Source: Acidaminobacter sp964416305 | GTDB taxonomy: Bacteria; Bacillota; Clostridia; Peptostreptococcales; Acidaminobacteraceae | NCBI GenBank assembly: GCA_964416305.1 | Contig: CAYQDM010000017.1 | Coordinates: 1 to 64,000 of the forward strand | Length of the DNA: 64,000 nt | Direction of reading: 5' to 3' | Part shown: one piece after another, positions 1 through 8,052 of the stretch | Numbering within the stretch: position 1 is the first letter of the stretch | How the letters are laid out: every line of letters begins with the position of its first letter | Position numbers and translations under genes: made by a program | Notes under the pieces: model-generated | Database searches by the model: none | The model's input: only the letters and a program-made list of their open reading frames with translations | What the model was told of the DNA's origin: nothing

Positions 1-97
1 ATTTCAGAATTTTGGGTTGTACACTGTTTAGTTTTCAAGGATCGAATGTGTCGCTTTTAATGAAGTTTTTCAACCCGGCATCTCAAGGGACTGTTAC
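1..97 (-). promoter_or_regulatory. rRNA operon leader (16S upstream region)
   Basis: Read on the minus strand, positions 12-40 contain CTTGAAAACTAAACAGTGTA, the kind of sequence typically found just upstream of 16S or 23S rRNA in Bacillota, where it serves antitermination or processing. With the tandem promoters at 98-251 it implies that an rRNA operon begins just outside the left edge and runs leftward. The rRNA itself is not in the window, so this is inference from leader and promoter. Confidence 0.7.
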
Positions 98-126
98 AGT
101 TTAACACTGTGGTTTCAAGTCGTCAA
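98..126 (-). promoter_or_regulatory. rRNA promoter P2
   Basis: On the minus strand a TTGACG -35 box (121-126) and a TAAACT -10 box (98-103) are separated by 17 bp. The same two hexamers with the same spacing recur at 223-251, giving a tandem pair typical of rRNA operons. It is the promoter closer to the rRNA. Confidence 0.75.
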
Positions 127-222
127 GAGTTTTTTTAAATTCTTTTGGATCTTTTCAAATCCATTTTTTTACCAAGTTTTTTGAAGCGTTGCGATAAACG
201 TTCAACGTTCAGCGACTTGATC

Positions 223-251
223 AGTTTAGCATCTCAATAGACGTTCGTCAA
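223..251 (-). promoter_or_regulatory. rRNA promoter P1 with AT-rich upstream element
   Basis: TTGACG (246-251) and TAAACT (223-228) are 17 bp apart on the minus strand, identical in core to P2. Just upstream (about 255-300) the DNA is rich in A and T tracts and contains an inverted repeat AAAAAAGAT/ATCTTTTTT at 262-282, which fits an UP element for the alpha C-terminal domain of RNA polymerase. Confidence 0.75.
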
Positions 252-376
252 CTAGGTTTTTCAAAAAAGATGAATCTTTTTTACCTTCATTTTTCCTTCC
301 TTAAAGGCGATAGTGATACTCAAAATTGAGCAGCGTTTTCCCCGGATCTTTCTCGTGGATAAATAGCTCATAAATA

Positions 377-416
377 AAGTGCCCTCTGCTAAAACACTAA
401 TAGTTTCAGCAGAGGG
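377..416 (-). terminator. pyrD terminator
   Basis: CCCTCTGCT (382-390) pairs with AGCAGAGGG (408-416), with further A/T pairs in the loop. On the minus strand the stem is followed by CACTTTATTTA, a weak U tract. It lies about 30 bp after the pyrD stop codon and separates the pyr unit from the rRNA promoters. Confidence 0.65.
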
Positions 417-449
417 TTAAGTGTGCATGACTGTGAAGTGGGGTTGGAG

Positions 450-1319
450 TTAAACTTCCATCGGCAAATATTTCTTTAATCCTTCGAGAACCTCCGGTGC
501 GCACATTGGGTTTACGAGATTTCCGGTGCCTACAGCGACGGCCGCAGCGCCAGCCAGCATGTATTCGAAGGCATCCTCCGGGGTCATGATCCCGCCCATT
601 CCAATAATTGGAATACTCACTACCGAAGCCGCTTCGTAAACCATCCGCACGCCGACCGGTTTGACTGCCGGCCCTGACAAACCCCCGATCCGGTTGGCAA
701 TGATCGGGCGGCGCGTCTTAAGATCAAACGCCATGCCGGTAATAGTATTAATCATGGACAGACAGTTTGCTCCGGAAACTTCTGCAGCTTTAGCAATGGT
801 CCGAATGTCAGTCACATTTGGGCTCAACTTGACGATCATATGCTTCGAGGTGACATTGCGCACTGCCGCAGTTACTTTTGAAGCCATGAGGGGATCTGTG
901 CCAAAAGCCATACCACCGCTCTTGACATTTGGACAAGAGATGTTGACCTCAATTGAGTCGACATCTTCCCGATCGAGTATTTTCGCCATTTCTACATATT
1001 CTTCCAACGTATTGCCATTGATGTTGGCAATGATTTTCGTGTCAAATTTTCGAAGGAATGGGATCTCATCGCGAATAAACGCTTCAACACCTGGATTTTG
1101 AAGGCCAACGCTGTTGATCATGCCCATAGGGGTTTCAGCCAGCCGCGGAACTGGGTTGCCTTCCCTTGGCTTAAGGGTAAGTCCTTTTACCGAAATCGCG
1201 CCAAGAAGCCCCAAATCGTAAAAGTCAGCGAACTCCCGTCCAAAACCAAATGTACCAGATGCCACTGTGACGGGATTTTTGAGGATCAGGCCGTTTAAAT
1301 CGACATTATTCATTTGCAT
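450..1319 (-). CDS. pyrD: dihydroorotate dehydrogenase B, catalytic subunit
   Basis: Oxidises dihydroorotate to orotate in pyrimidine synthesis, passing electrons through FMN to PyrK and NAD. The 289-residue product fits the class 1B family and has the NISCPNV motif with the catalytic cysteine at residue 129, which is the 1B signature (class 1A also uses Cys but lacks a PyrK partner). The glycine-rich FMN phosphate site GGIM and GTGNL is near the C terminus. The start overlaps the end of pyrK by 14 nt; ATG at 1319 or the in-frame ATG at 1313 are both possible behind AGGAGG. It is the last gene of pyrC-F-K-D. Confidence 0.96.
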   Translation of the reverse strand: MQMNNVDLNGLILKNPVTVASGTFGFGREFADFYDLGLLGAISVKGLTLKPREGNPVPRLAETPMGMINSVGLQNPGVEAFIRDEIPFLRKFDTKIIANINGNTLEEYVEMAKILDREDVDSIEVNISCPNVKSGGMAFGTDPLMASKVTAAVRNVTSKHMIVKLSPNVTDIRTIAKAAEVSGANCLSMINTITGMAFDLKTRRPIIANRIGGLSGPAVKPVGVRMVYEAASVVSIPIIGMGGIMTPEDAFEYMLAGAAAVAVGTGNLVNPMCAPEVLEGLKKYLPMEV

Positions 1320-2094
1320 TGAACACGACCTCCTCGGCTTTGAACACGGGACCTTCGATACAGGTTCTCAGCATATGGACTTCTCCATCCTGCTCAATGG
1401 GTTTTGCGCAGGTCAAGCAGGCGCCTATGCCGCACGCCATGCGCTCTTCTGTGAGCAGGTGCCCCTTCTGCCCCCTCGACTTCAGTGAGAGTTGAACCAT
1501 ATGGAGCATTGCGTCAGGGCCGCAGCTGTAAACATGTCGATCTGTTTCGCCGGATTCCTGGTTCATCCAGTACTCGACGACGTTTCCGTGATAGAGGCCT
1601 TCTACCGGTTCCATTGTGGCGATGTAAAGACCATCGGCCACTGCTTTGAATGCGTCTGTGAGGTAGGGTTCATTTTGATATCCAAGGTAAACGTTCACTT
1701 TGCTGCCTGCGGCTGACAACGCCTCTGCAAGCGCCAACAGCGGCGCAGTACCTATTCCCCCACCCAGGAGCGTTGCTGCCGATGGTGTCGGCTCCAAATC
1801 AAAGCCATTGCCGAGAGGCCCCACTGCAGAAACCCACTCACCGGGCCTGGCAGCACAAAGGAGTTCCGTGCCTTTTCCTACCCTGCGAATCACAAAAGTC
1901 ATGGTTTGCTCATCCCAAGTGGACAAACTGATGGGTCGTTTGAGAAGCGGCAGTTCCCTCGATTTCAAAGCTAAATTGAAAAATTGGCCTGGCTTGAGCT
2001 CCCCAAAATCCGGATGACGTTCAAGTACCAGTGAAAAGATGCCGTCGGCAATTTCATCTGTTGAAACGACTTTCAAATCGCGAATAGACTTCAT
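1306..2094 (-). CDS. pyrK: dihydroorotate dehydrogenase electron transfer subunit
   Basis: FAD and 2Fe-2S protein that lets PyrD use NAD as electron acceptor. The 262-residue sequence shows the flavin-binding RPISLS (residues 53-58), a GGGIGTAPLL nucleotide-binding loop near residue 111, and a cysteine cluster C221, C226, C229 and C245 that would hold the iron-sulphur cluster. It is 3 bp downstream of pyrF and overlaps pyrD, so translational coupling with its partner subunit is likely. Confidence 0.96.
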   Translation of the reverse strand: MKSIRDLKVVSTDEIADGIFSLVLERHPDFGELKPGQFFNLALKSRELPLLKRPISLSTWDEQTMTFVIRRVGKGTELLCAARPGEWVSAVGPLGNGFDLEPTPSAATLLGGGIGTAPLLALAEALSAAGSKVNVYLGYQNEPYLTDAFKAVADGLYIATMEPVEGLYHGNVVEYWMNQESGETDRHVYSCGPDAMLHMVQLSLKSRGQKGHLLTEERMACGIGACLTCAKPIEQDGEVHMLRTCIEGPVFKAEEVVFNANE

Positions 2095-2097
2095 GTG

Positions 2098-3033
2098 CTA
2101 TGCCTCCCAATATTTCTTGCCGGCCCTCTCCAGGGCTGCGTTCAAATCATCTCTGGATTTTTGTGCAGCCTCTGCGATTTGAGTTCCGTAGTCGGCCTCT
2201 TCGTTAAAAGCATAGATGACGCCTCTTGAGGAATTGACGACCGCACCTAAACCACGCTCGTCAAAGCCGTGCGTAGCATCGTCCGCGCTGCCGCCTTGAG
2301 CGCCATATCCTGGGATCAGGAAAAAGCTGCCTTCCAACGAGGTCCTGAGCTGACGGAGTTCTTCGGGATGAGTTGCGCCAACTACGGCGCCAAGCGGTGT
2401 ATATCCATACTCGCCTTTGACCGCATAGGGGCTGTTCTTCAGCATGTCTCCCACTACATCAAATACATAGCGTTCCCCAACCTTTTGGTTCTGTAACTGG
2501 CTTGAGGTCTTGTTTGAAGTCTTGACAAGAAGAAAAGTCATACCCTCTTCCTTGGCAGCCCACTGGCTGAAGGCATGGTTGGAATCATCGCCGAGATAGG
2601 GATTGATTGTAACAGCGTCTGATTCGAACGCGCGCCTCTTCTCGCCAAGGATGTCCGTGTATCCCAAATGTGCCTGAGCATACGCTTCTGAAGTTGTGCC
2701 AATGTCTCCACGTTTTATGTCCGCGATCACATAGAGGTCGAGTTTTTTAGCATAGGCGATGGTTTTTCTGTAGGCCTCCAGTCCCGGCACACCCAGGGCT
2801 TCATAAAAAGCAACCTGTGGCTTGACTACTGCCGTATATGGCGCGACCGCATCCAGCACGACTGTGTTGAATTTATAGACCGCTTCCGCAGCAGCTTCAA
2901 GTGTCTTTCCTTGCTGTTCAATTTCCTGTTTCAGAATTTTGGGCAATTTATCTACAACTGGGTCGAGTCCAACACAAAGGACACTTTTCTTTTCCATGAT
3001 TTTCTTAATCAAGCGATCAGCTGACATTCTCAT
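2098..3033 (-). CDS. pyrF: orotidine 5'-phosphate decarboxylase
   Basis: Makes UMP from OMP, the last step of UMP synthesis. At 311 residues it belongs to the longer OMP decarboxylase subfamily and has the catalytic ADIKRGDIGTTSEAYA segment (DxKxxD lysine/aspartate array). ATG at 3033 sits about 5 nt after AGGAG; an ATG at 3027 and a GTG at 3039 are alternatives. The start overlaps the end of pyrC by about 17 nt, pointing to coupled translation. Confidence 0.96.
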   Translation of the reverse strand: MRMSADRLIKKIMEKKSVLCVGLDPVVDKLPKILKQEIEQQGKTLEAAAEAVYKFNTVVLDAVAPYTAVVKPQVAFYEALGVPGLEAYRKTIAYAKKLDLYVIADIKRGDIGTTSEAYAQAHLGYTDILGEKRRAFESDAVTINPYLGDDSNHAFSQWAAKEEGMTFLLVKTSNKTSSQLQNQKVGERYVFDVVGDMLKNSPYAVKGEYGYTPLGAVVGATHPEELRQLRTSLEGSFFLIPGYGAQGGSADDATHGFDERGLGAVVNSSRGVIYAFNEEADYGTQIAEAAQKSRDDLNAALERAGKKYWEA

Positions 3034-4285
3034 CACCACTCCTGTATAGTATTTGATCCCCCAGAATCAGGCATTTTACCGCACCGGTCAACTCATGTCC
3101 AATGTAAGGACAATTTTTCCCTTTTGAAACAAGGTCGCCTTCTTGTATGGTCAGTTTCTCATCCAAATTGACGAAAACAAGATCCGCAGGTCTCTGGTTT
3201 TCAATGACGTTTTCCTCTCTGCCAATCAGGTTTCTCGGCGCAAAGCTCATCAGCTTCACCAGCGTTCTTAAGCTGATGCCGTTGGCCCTGAGGGCTGTAT
3301 GCGCTGCTGAAAAGGAATATTCCAGACTGCTGAAACCATAACTTCCCACCCCGTAAGGGCAGTGCTTGCTCTCTATTTCATGAGGTGCGTGATCAGACGC
3401 GATCATGTCTACCGTGCCGTCCTTAATGCCTTCGATCAGGGCAGCTATATGACGGGCGTTGCGCAGCGGCGGATTAACTTTATAGAACGCCGTTGAAAAA
3501 CTGACGCGGTCTGCGTCGAGGAGGAGGTGATGCGGCGCGACTTCAGAAGTCACTTTGACCCCTTCTGCCTTTGCGCTTCTCACAAGTTCTATGCTTTCCC
3601 TGGTGCTGAGATGCGCCAGATGCAGCCTCGTGTTCGTCTCTGCCGCCAGCTGGATATCGCGTTTAACCATGTTCCACTCACCTTCCGGCGGGTATGGACC
3701 ATCTTTATATTGGGCTGTCAGATCATGGTCCTCACAATGAGTGACCACCAGACCTCCTACCTGTTCTACCCTAAGCAGCGCTTCTTTAAACCGTTCAGGC
3801 GACTGAACTTCACGTCCGTCCTCTGAGAAGAGCTTGATGTTCTTCGCAGCCATCCCCTCTACATCCACAACGGTATCGCCCTTCTGTTCCAAAGTCACCG
3901 CTGAAAACTGCAGGAACTCTACCGGCGAAAGCCCTTTAGCTTTCGCCATTAGCGCTTCAATGCGTTCGCAGGTATCCAGAGGCGGTTTCGTGTTCGGCAT
4001 GGCTGCAACCAGCGAAAACCCGCCCTTGGCTGCTGCCTTTAAACCGGTTTCCAATGTTTCTTTCACTTCAAAGCCCGGCTCTCTGAAATGCACATGCAGG
4101 TCCGCAAAAGCCGGGATTCCAATCCACCCATTCGCATCGATTACTTCATCCGCTTCTGACATCAGCTTTTCGCATTCATTTATGCCGATGGTCTTCAGAA
4201 CACCATCCTCTATCAGCAGCGGCCCCTTGTCCCAATCCAGATTAGCGCCTCTCAAATAAGTCGCATTCACGATCAAACGTTTCAT
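3017..4285 (-). CDS. pyrC: dihydroorotase
   Basis: Zinc amidohydrolase that cyclises carbamoyl-aspartate to dihydroorotate. The 422-residue product shows the metal motif ADLHVHFREPG near residue 62, HCED near residue 180, and ASDHAPH near residue 300, all typical of class I dihydroorotases. It is the first gene of the minus-strand pyr unit and is preceded by GGAGG and by a PyrR-type attenuator at 4304-4405. It is separated divergently from pyrBI by about 470 bp. Confidence 0.97.
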   Translation of the reverse strand: MKRLIVNATYLRGANLDWDKGPLLIEDGVLKTIGINECEKLMSEADEVIDANGWIGIPAFADLHVHFREPGFEVKETLETGLKAAAKGGFSLVAAMPNTKPPLDTCERIEALMAKAKGLSPVEFLQFSAVTLEQKGDTVVDVEGMAAKNIKLFSEDGREVQSPERFKEALLRVEQVGGLVVTHCEDHDLTAQYKDGPYPPEGEWNMVKRDIQLAAETNTRLHLAHLSTRESIELVRSAKAEGVKVTSEVAPHHLLLDADRVSFSTAFYKVNPPLRNARHIAALIEGIKDGTVDMIASDHAPHEIESKHCPYGVGSYGFSSLEYSFSAAHTALRANGISLRTLVKLMSFAPRNLIGREENVIENQRPADLVFVNLDEKLTIQEGDLVSKGKNCPYIGHELTGAVKCLILGDQILYRSGDENVS

Positions 4286-4303
4286 CCTCTTACCTCCTAA
4301 ATC

Positions 4304-4333
4304 AAAAAACCCCTTGCAGCTGTCTGCAAGGGG
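4304..4333 (-). terminator. attenuator terminator upstream of pyrC
   Basis: A perfect 10-bp stem CCCCTTGCAG/CTGCAAGGGG with a 4-nt loop (4310-4333) is followed on the minus strand by six T residues. It lies between the pyrC promoter and its ribosome binding site, so it is an attenuator rather than an end-of-operon terminator. Confidence 0.85.
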
Positions 4334-4375
4334 AAGGACACCGGCATTCGCGCCGGATCATTCTCATCAGTTCGA

Positions 4376-4405
4376 CCTTACAGGCATCTCGTACCTGGTT
4401 AAAGG
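4376..4405 (-). promoter_or_regulatory. PyrR-binding type element, pyrC leader
   Basis: The minus strand reads CCTTTAAC then CAGGTACGAGATGCCTG then TAAGG over 30 nt. Outer flanks, length and the CGAGA loop match the element upstream of pyrB (4606-4635), but the stem bases differ in a compensated way (CAGG/CCTG). In the B. subtilis paradigm PyrR with UMP stabilises this hairpin and favours the terminator. Assignment rests on motif resemblance and position. Confidence 0.75.
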
Positions 4406-4453
4406 TGCTCAAGTTTTAGTGTTTACTGGGCATTAATTTTAATGGCTCTATAC

Positions 4454-4482
4454 AAAATATCATACCCCTAAATCGATGTCAA
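4454..4482 (-). promoter_or_regulatory. pyrC-F-K-D promoter
   Basis: TTGACA (4477-4482) and TATTTT (4454-4459) on the minus strand are 17 bp apart. The -35 is perfect and the -10 is weak. It is upstream of the PyrR element, as the attenuation model requires. Confidence 0.6.
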
Positions 4483-4557
4483 TCTGAATATCAAAGGACT
4501 TAAATATTTATGTTTTTCAGTGTATGGAATTACATTTCCAATTCTTCCTCAAAACAT

Positions 4558-4587
4558 TTGACACTTCAAATAAAATTGTGATAGTAT
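4558..4587 (+). promoter_or_regulatory. pyrBI promoter
   Basis: TTGACA (4558-4563) and TAGTAT (4582-4587) are 18 bp apart, with a TGA just before the -10. The predicted start is about 10 nt upstream of the PyrR-type element. Confidence 0.7.
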
Positions 4588-4605
4588 TAGGCAAATTAAA
4601 TATAG

Positions 4606-4635
4606 CCTTTAACTCAGTCCGAGAGATTGGGAAGG
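4606..4635 (+). promoter_or_regulatory. PyrR-binding element, pyrB leader
   Basis: CCTTTAACTCAGTCCGAGAG followed by ATTGGGAAGG closely resembles the known PyrR anti-antiterminator hairpin (AGUCC..GAGA..loop). Together with the intrinsic terminator at 4683-4718 it forms a transcription attenuator that should close pyrBI when UMP is abundant. Confidence 0.85.
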
Positions 4636-4682
4636 CGCAACGTCACTTCAGGTGCTCACGCACCAAAGTATGATGCCATTGT

Positions 4683-4718
4683 GGCCTTTTTCCTCTGGGA
4701 AAAAGGTCTTTTATTTTG
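4683..4718 (+). terminator. attenuator terminator upstream of pyrB
   Basis: An 11-bp stem (4683-4693 with 4698-4708, one G-U pair) with a TCTG loop is followed by TTTTATTTTG. It lies 37 bp upstream of the pyrB start codon, between promoter and gene. Confidence 0.85.
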
Positions 4719-4755
4719 TCCACTACCCAAGCCCTGACCATAAGGAGGCGCTCTA

Positions 4756-5691
4756 ATGTCACAAGTCCGACACTTGATCGAACCTGAAGATTTTACACTG
4801 GAAGAGTTGATGCAGCTCGTCGACACCGGACTCTCGATTTTCGAGAACCCATCGCAGTACAGAAAAGTATGTGATGGAAAAATAATGGCTTCACTGTTCT
4901 TTGAACCAAGCACACGCACCAAGCTGAGCTTTGATTCCGCCATGATGCGCCTCGGTGGTCAGGTACTCGGCTTCAGCGATGCCAACACAAGCTCAACAGC
5001 TAAGGGAGAGTCCCTGGCGGATACCATCAAGGTCGTCAATGATTATTCAGACTTGATCGTCATGCGCCACCCAAAAGAAGGTGCGCCCAAACTGGCGACG
5101 CATTTCGCCACCATTCCTGTGATCAACGGCGGCGACGGCGGCCACCAGCACCCTACCCAAACATTGACGGACCTCATCACTATCAAGCGGTTCAAGGGCC
5201 GGCTGGACAACATGAAAATTGGTTTCTGCGGAGACCTTAAGTTTGGCAGAACGGTACACAGTCTCATCAGAACACTGGCCAGGTTTGGAAATAAGGAATT
5301 CTACCTGATCTCGCCGGATGAACTGACCCTGCCGGTATCCCTCAAGCGCCAGCTGGAAAAGCAAGGCGTCAAGCTGATCGAGGTGCGCTATCTGGAGGAT
5401 GTGGTCGAAGAACTGGACATGCTCTATATGACCCGAATTCAAAAAGAACGCTTCTTTAACGAAGAAGACTACGTCCGGCTTAAAAACACTTATATCTTAA
5501 ACCGCGACAAGATTAGAACCGCAAAAGAGGATTTAATCATTCTGCATCCGCTCCCGAGAGTCAACGAAATTGCCATTGAAGTGGATACCGACCCAAGAGC
5601 CGCTTATTTTGAACAGTCCAAAATGGGCGTTTACGTCAGAATGGCACTGATCTGCAAATTGCTGGAGGTGGGACCTTATGCTAGAGGTTAA
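4756..5691 (+). CDS. pyrB: aspartate carbamoyltransferase catalytic subunit
   Basis: Condenses carbamoyl phosphate and aspartate, the committed step of pyrimidine synthesis. The 311-residue chain has the carbamoyl-phosphate motif FEPSTRT at 49-55, HPTQTLTDL near residue 135 and HPLPRV near residue 263. ATG at 4756 follows AAGGAGG at good spacing. It overlaps pyrI by 14 nt, so it is probably the catalytic chain of a two-subunit, allosterically regulated enzyme and not the free trimer usual in Bacillus. Confidence 0.97.
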   Translation: MSQVRHLIEPEDFTLEELMQLVDTGLSIFENPSQYRKVCDGKIMASLFFEPSTRTKLSFDSAMMRLGGQVLGFSDANTSSTAKGESLADTIKVVNDYSDLIVMRHPKEGAPKLATHFATIPVINGGDGGHQHPTQTLTDLITIKRFKGRLDNMKIGFCGDLKFGRTVHSLIRTLARFGNKEFYLISPDELTLPVSLKRQLEKQGVKLIEVRYLEDVVEELDMLYMTRIQKERFFNEEDYVRLKNTYILNRDKIRTAKEDLIILHPLPRVNEIAIEVDTDPRAAYFEQSKMGVYVRMALICKLLEVGPYARG

Positions 5692-6109
5692 AGGTATACA
5701 AAACGGCATAGTGATTGATCATATTAAAGCGGGCAACGGACTTAAGATTTTCAACAAGCTCCTTTCCGAGCATATGGACACTCCCGTCGTGCTGCTTATG
5801 AATGTCGACAGCAAGGCCCTCGGAAAAAAAGACATCATCAAGCTTGCGGATGTGTTTGATATTGATCTGGATATCTTGGGACTTATCGACCACAATATAA
5901 CCGTCAACGTTGTCCGTGATTCAAAAATCACAGATAAACGAAAAGCCAACATACCCGAAGAAGTCACCGGCCTCTTCAACTGCATCAATCCTCGGTGCAT
6001 TACAAATTCAGACGCTTATGCGGTCCCAAAATTCAAACTGTATGAAATGAACGGAACGGCAGAGTATATCTGCAGTTACTGTGAGGAGATCACCAAGTAT
6101 CGACTTTAA
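5678..6109 (+). CDS. pyrI: aspartate carbamoyltransferase regulatory subunit
   Basis: Regulatory chain that binds nucleotide effectors and joins catalytic trimers. The 143-residue product has the N-terminal nucleotide-binding domain and a C-terminal zinc site with C102, C107, C132 and C135. PyrI is known from enterobacteria, archaea and part of the Clostridia, but not from Bacillus. Its start lies inside pyrB, indicating coupled translation. It ends 30 bp before a strong terminator. Confidence 0.96.
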   Translation: MLEVKGIQNGIVIDHIKAGNGLKIFNKLLSEHMDTPVVLLMNVDSKALGKKDIIKLADVFDIDLDILGLIDHNITVNVVRDSKITDKRKANIPEEVTGLFNCINPRCITNSDAYAVPKFKLYEMNGTAEYICSYCEEITKYRL

Positions 6110-6139
6110 ATTTGAAGGAAGCCATTATTGAAAGAATTG

Positions 6140-6178
6140 AGCAGGAGACGGCGTGACGCTGTTTCCTGCTTTTTTACT
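6140..6178 (+). terminator. pyrBI terminator
   Basis: A 14-bp stem with two G-U pairs (6140-6153 with 6157-6170) and a TGA loop is followed by TTTTTTACTTTT. It ends the plus-strand pyrBI transcript. Confidence 0.9.
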
Positions 6179-6191
6179 TTTAGCCGCACCT

Positions 6192-6229
6192 AAAAAACAA
6201 CCTTTCCAGCTACCACGCCGGAAAGGTTG
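6192..6229 (-). terminator. terminator of the symporter gene
   Basis: CAACCTTTCC (6198-6207) pairs perfectly with GGAAAGGTTG (6220-6229). On the minus strand the stem runs into TTTTTT. It lies about 20 bp after the symporter stop codon and converges on the pyrBI terminator. Confidence 0.88.
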
Positions 6230-6250
6230 TTTGTATTGAAGTTTATTGGG

Positions 6251-7666
6251 TTAAAGTTTTTTGGAGAAGACAGCCAATACTGCAATGACCGCAAGACCAA
6301 AGACCATGAGGCCTTTCTGTGTAATAGACATGATGCCTGTTACAGCGATTACAGCTATAACGACAGGAATGACATACTTGATCAAACCATGCCAGACTTC
6401 AAACAGTGCGAAACTGACTGTTCCGCCGTTTGTAAGCTCTTGTCTCAGAACTTCCTTGTCGACAAACCATCCGGTAAAGATTGCTAAGAGCATACCGCCG
6501 ATAGCAAGGAAGATCTTATCCGTCAAAATGTCGAAGAAGTCAAACGCACCAACACCAAGGAAGGTGACGCCGGACATGACGCCAAGTGATAGAGAGGCCA
6601 TAACGCACATTGCGACCATAATTGCAGAAGAAATATAAACCGCTTTCTTTCTAGCCCAGTTTCTTTCATCCATCAAGTAGGCGACGACAACCTCAAGAAG
6701 GGAGACTGAAGACGTCAGCGCTGCAACAACCAATGCGACGAAGAAGAATGCGGAGAGAACTGGTCCAAGGGCGCCGAGTTGAGCGAAGATAGAAGGAACA
6801 ACGACGAAGACCAGACCAGGGCCTGCAGTTGGCTCAAAGCCAAAGGCGAACATTGCAGGGAACATTGCCAGACCTGCAAGAAGCGCAGCAGAAGTATCCA
6901 TCACTGTAACGATTGCTGCGTTCTGAGCAAGATTCTCAGATTTGTTCAAGTAACTTCCGTAGGTAATCATACAGCCCATACCAAGGGAAAGTGAGAAGAA
7001 CGCCTGTCCAAGAGCTGCCAGGAAAGTTTCGCCGGTTACAACAGAAAAGTCCGGCTTAAACAGGAACTCGACGCCTTTGCTTGCGCCTTCAAGCGTCAAA
7101 CCGCGTGCTGCGATCAGAAGCAAAATGATGAACAGCATAGGCATCAGAATCTTGCCGGCTGTTTCAATCCCTTTTGCAACGCCACGTGATACGATAAAGA
7201 TGTTCATGACCAGGAAGAGAGCCATCCAGATCAACGGCTGAACGGGATTGCCAATAAAGGCACCGAATGCATCCCCAATGGCTTCAGGGGTCGTGAGCAA
7301 ACCTGAGAAAGATTTAAAGATATAAGCCAATGCCCAGCCACCAACGACCGGATAGAAGCCCATGATCAAAAATCCGCTAAGCACTCCAATGACACCCGCA
7401 AACGTCCAGTTTCTGCTCTTGGATTTGTACGCACCGACTGCAGCTTTCCCAGAGTTTCTGCCGACGGTGAACTCGGCAATCATGACACTGAGACAAATGA
7501 CGAAAACGAAGAAAAGATAAATTAAGATAAATGCACTGCCACCGTTCATACCAGTCAGATACGGAAAACGCCAAATGTTTCCGAGACCGACTGCGGATCC
7601 TGCCGCCGCCATGATAAAGCCGAACCGCGAACCCCAGTTTTCTCTTTTTTGTCCTGTTTGATCCAC
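6251..7666 (-). CDS. neurotransmitter:sodium symporter (NSS/SNF) family transporter
   Basis: Probable sodium-coupled amino-acid importer of the LeuT fold in the cytoplasmic membrane. The 471-residue chain opens with WGSRFGFIMAAAGSAVGLGN and then IWRFPYL, the TM1 signature that lines sodium and substrate sites, and has about 11-12 hydrophobic segments. The start is GTG at 7666, 8 nt after AGGAGG. Substrate cannot be read from sequence; bacterial members carry tryptophan, tyrosine, leucine or alanine among others. It is a single-gene unit with its own promoter, a long leader and a terminator. Confidence 0.93.
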   Translation of the reverse strand: MDQTGQKRENWGSRFGFIMAAAGSAVGLGNIWRFPYLTGMNGGSAFILIYLFFVFVICLSVMIAEFTVGRNSGKAAVGAYKSKSRNWTFAGVIGVLSGFLIMGFYPVVGGWALAYIFKSFSGLLTTPEAIGDAFGAFIGNPVQPLIWMALFLVMNIFIVSRGVAKGIETAGKILMPMLFIILLLIAARGLTLEGASKGVEFLFKPDFSVVTGETFLAALGQAFFSLSLGMGCMITYGSYLNKSENLAQNAAIVTVMDTSAALLAGLAMFPAMFAFGFEPTAGPGLVFVVVPSIFAQLGALGPVLSAFFFVALVVAALTSSVSLLEVVVAYLMDERNWARKKAVYISSAIMVAMCVMASLSLGVMSGVTFLGVGAFDFFDILTDKIFLAIGGMLLAIFTGWFVDKEVLRQELTNGGTVSFALFEVWHGLIKYVIPVVIAVIAVTGIMSITQKGLMVFGLAVIAVLAVFSKKL

Positions 7667-7923
7667 TAACTACGCCTCCTTTTTGAATGAAAATAAAAAT
7701 TATGATGCATCTATGATTCAACCGCACAGCTATGGATGATTTATGCGGTGAAACATCATGGAGAGCCAAAAGGACAGTAAGGGATAAATCCCCTAAATAT
7801 TAAATGCGTACAAACAACGTCCCAACGAAGATTTATACGCATTGGTTAACTTCAAGACGGTCGACGCACGGCCGAGCCATCAGAAACACTTAGTATTACG
7901 AAACTGTAATACAAGTGTTTATA
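7667..7923 (-). promoter_or_regulatory. long structured 5' leader of the symporter gene, unassigned
   Basis: About 250 nt of untranslated leader between the promoter at 7924-7952 and the GTG start. In order on the minus strand it can form AAACACTTGTATTAC/GTAATACTAAGTGTTT (7887-7923), GATGG/CCGTC around a GC-rich loop (about 7859-7885), AATGCGTA/TACGCATT (about 7802-7845), GGGGATTTATCCC (about 7782-7793) and ACCGCA/TGCGGT (about 7720-7748). A terminator is not evident before the ribosome binding site, so control at translation is a possibility. I do not recognise it as a known riboswitch. Confidence 0.5.
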
Positions 7924-7952
7924 ATCATAACATGTCTAGTATCAGTCTACAA
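7924..7952 (-). promoter_or_regulatory. symporter promoter, proximal
   Basis: TTGTAG (7947-7952) and TATGAT (7924-7929) on the minus strand are separated by 17 bp. Transcription would begin at the base of the first leader hairpin. Confidence 0.55.
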
Positions 7953-8052
7953 TAAGGATTTTCAACATTTTGATTTAGGTCATAACGTTCAGGAACCCTT
8001 GCAAATGAAGGCTCATTACCTATTTTGTTGAATTTTTTTAATATTCACAATT

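Noticed and set aside
4656..4943. 95-codon minus-strand frame over the pyrB leader and start
   Set aside because: It covers the attenuator and pyrB in antisense; Ser-rich with no homology.
7741..7800. Plus-strand GAGCCAAAAGGACAGTAAGGG resembles the 3' end of a glycine riboswitch
   Set aside because: It is on the strand opposite to the symporter transcript, the rest of the aptamer core is missing, and no plus-strand gene follows.
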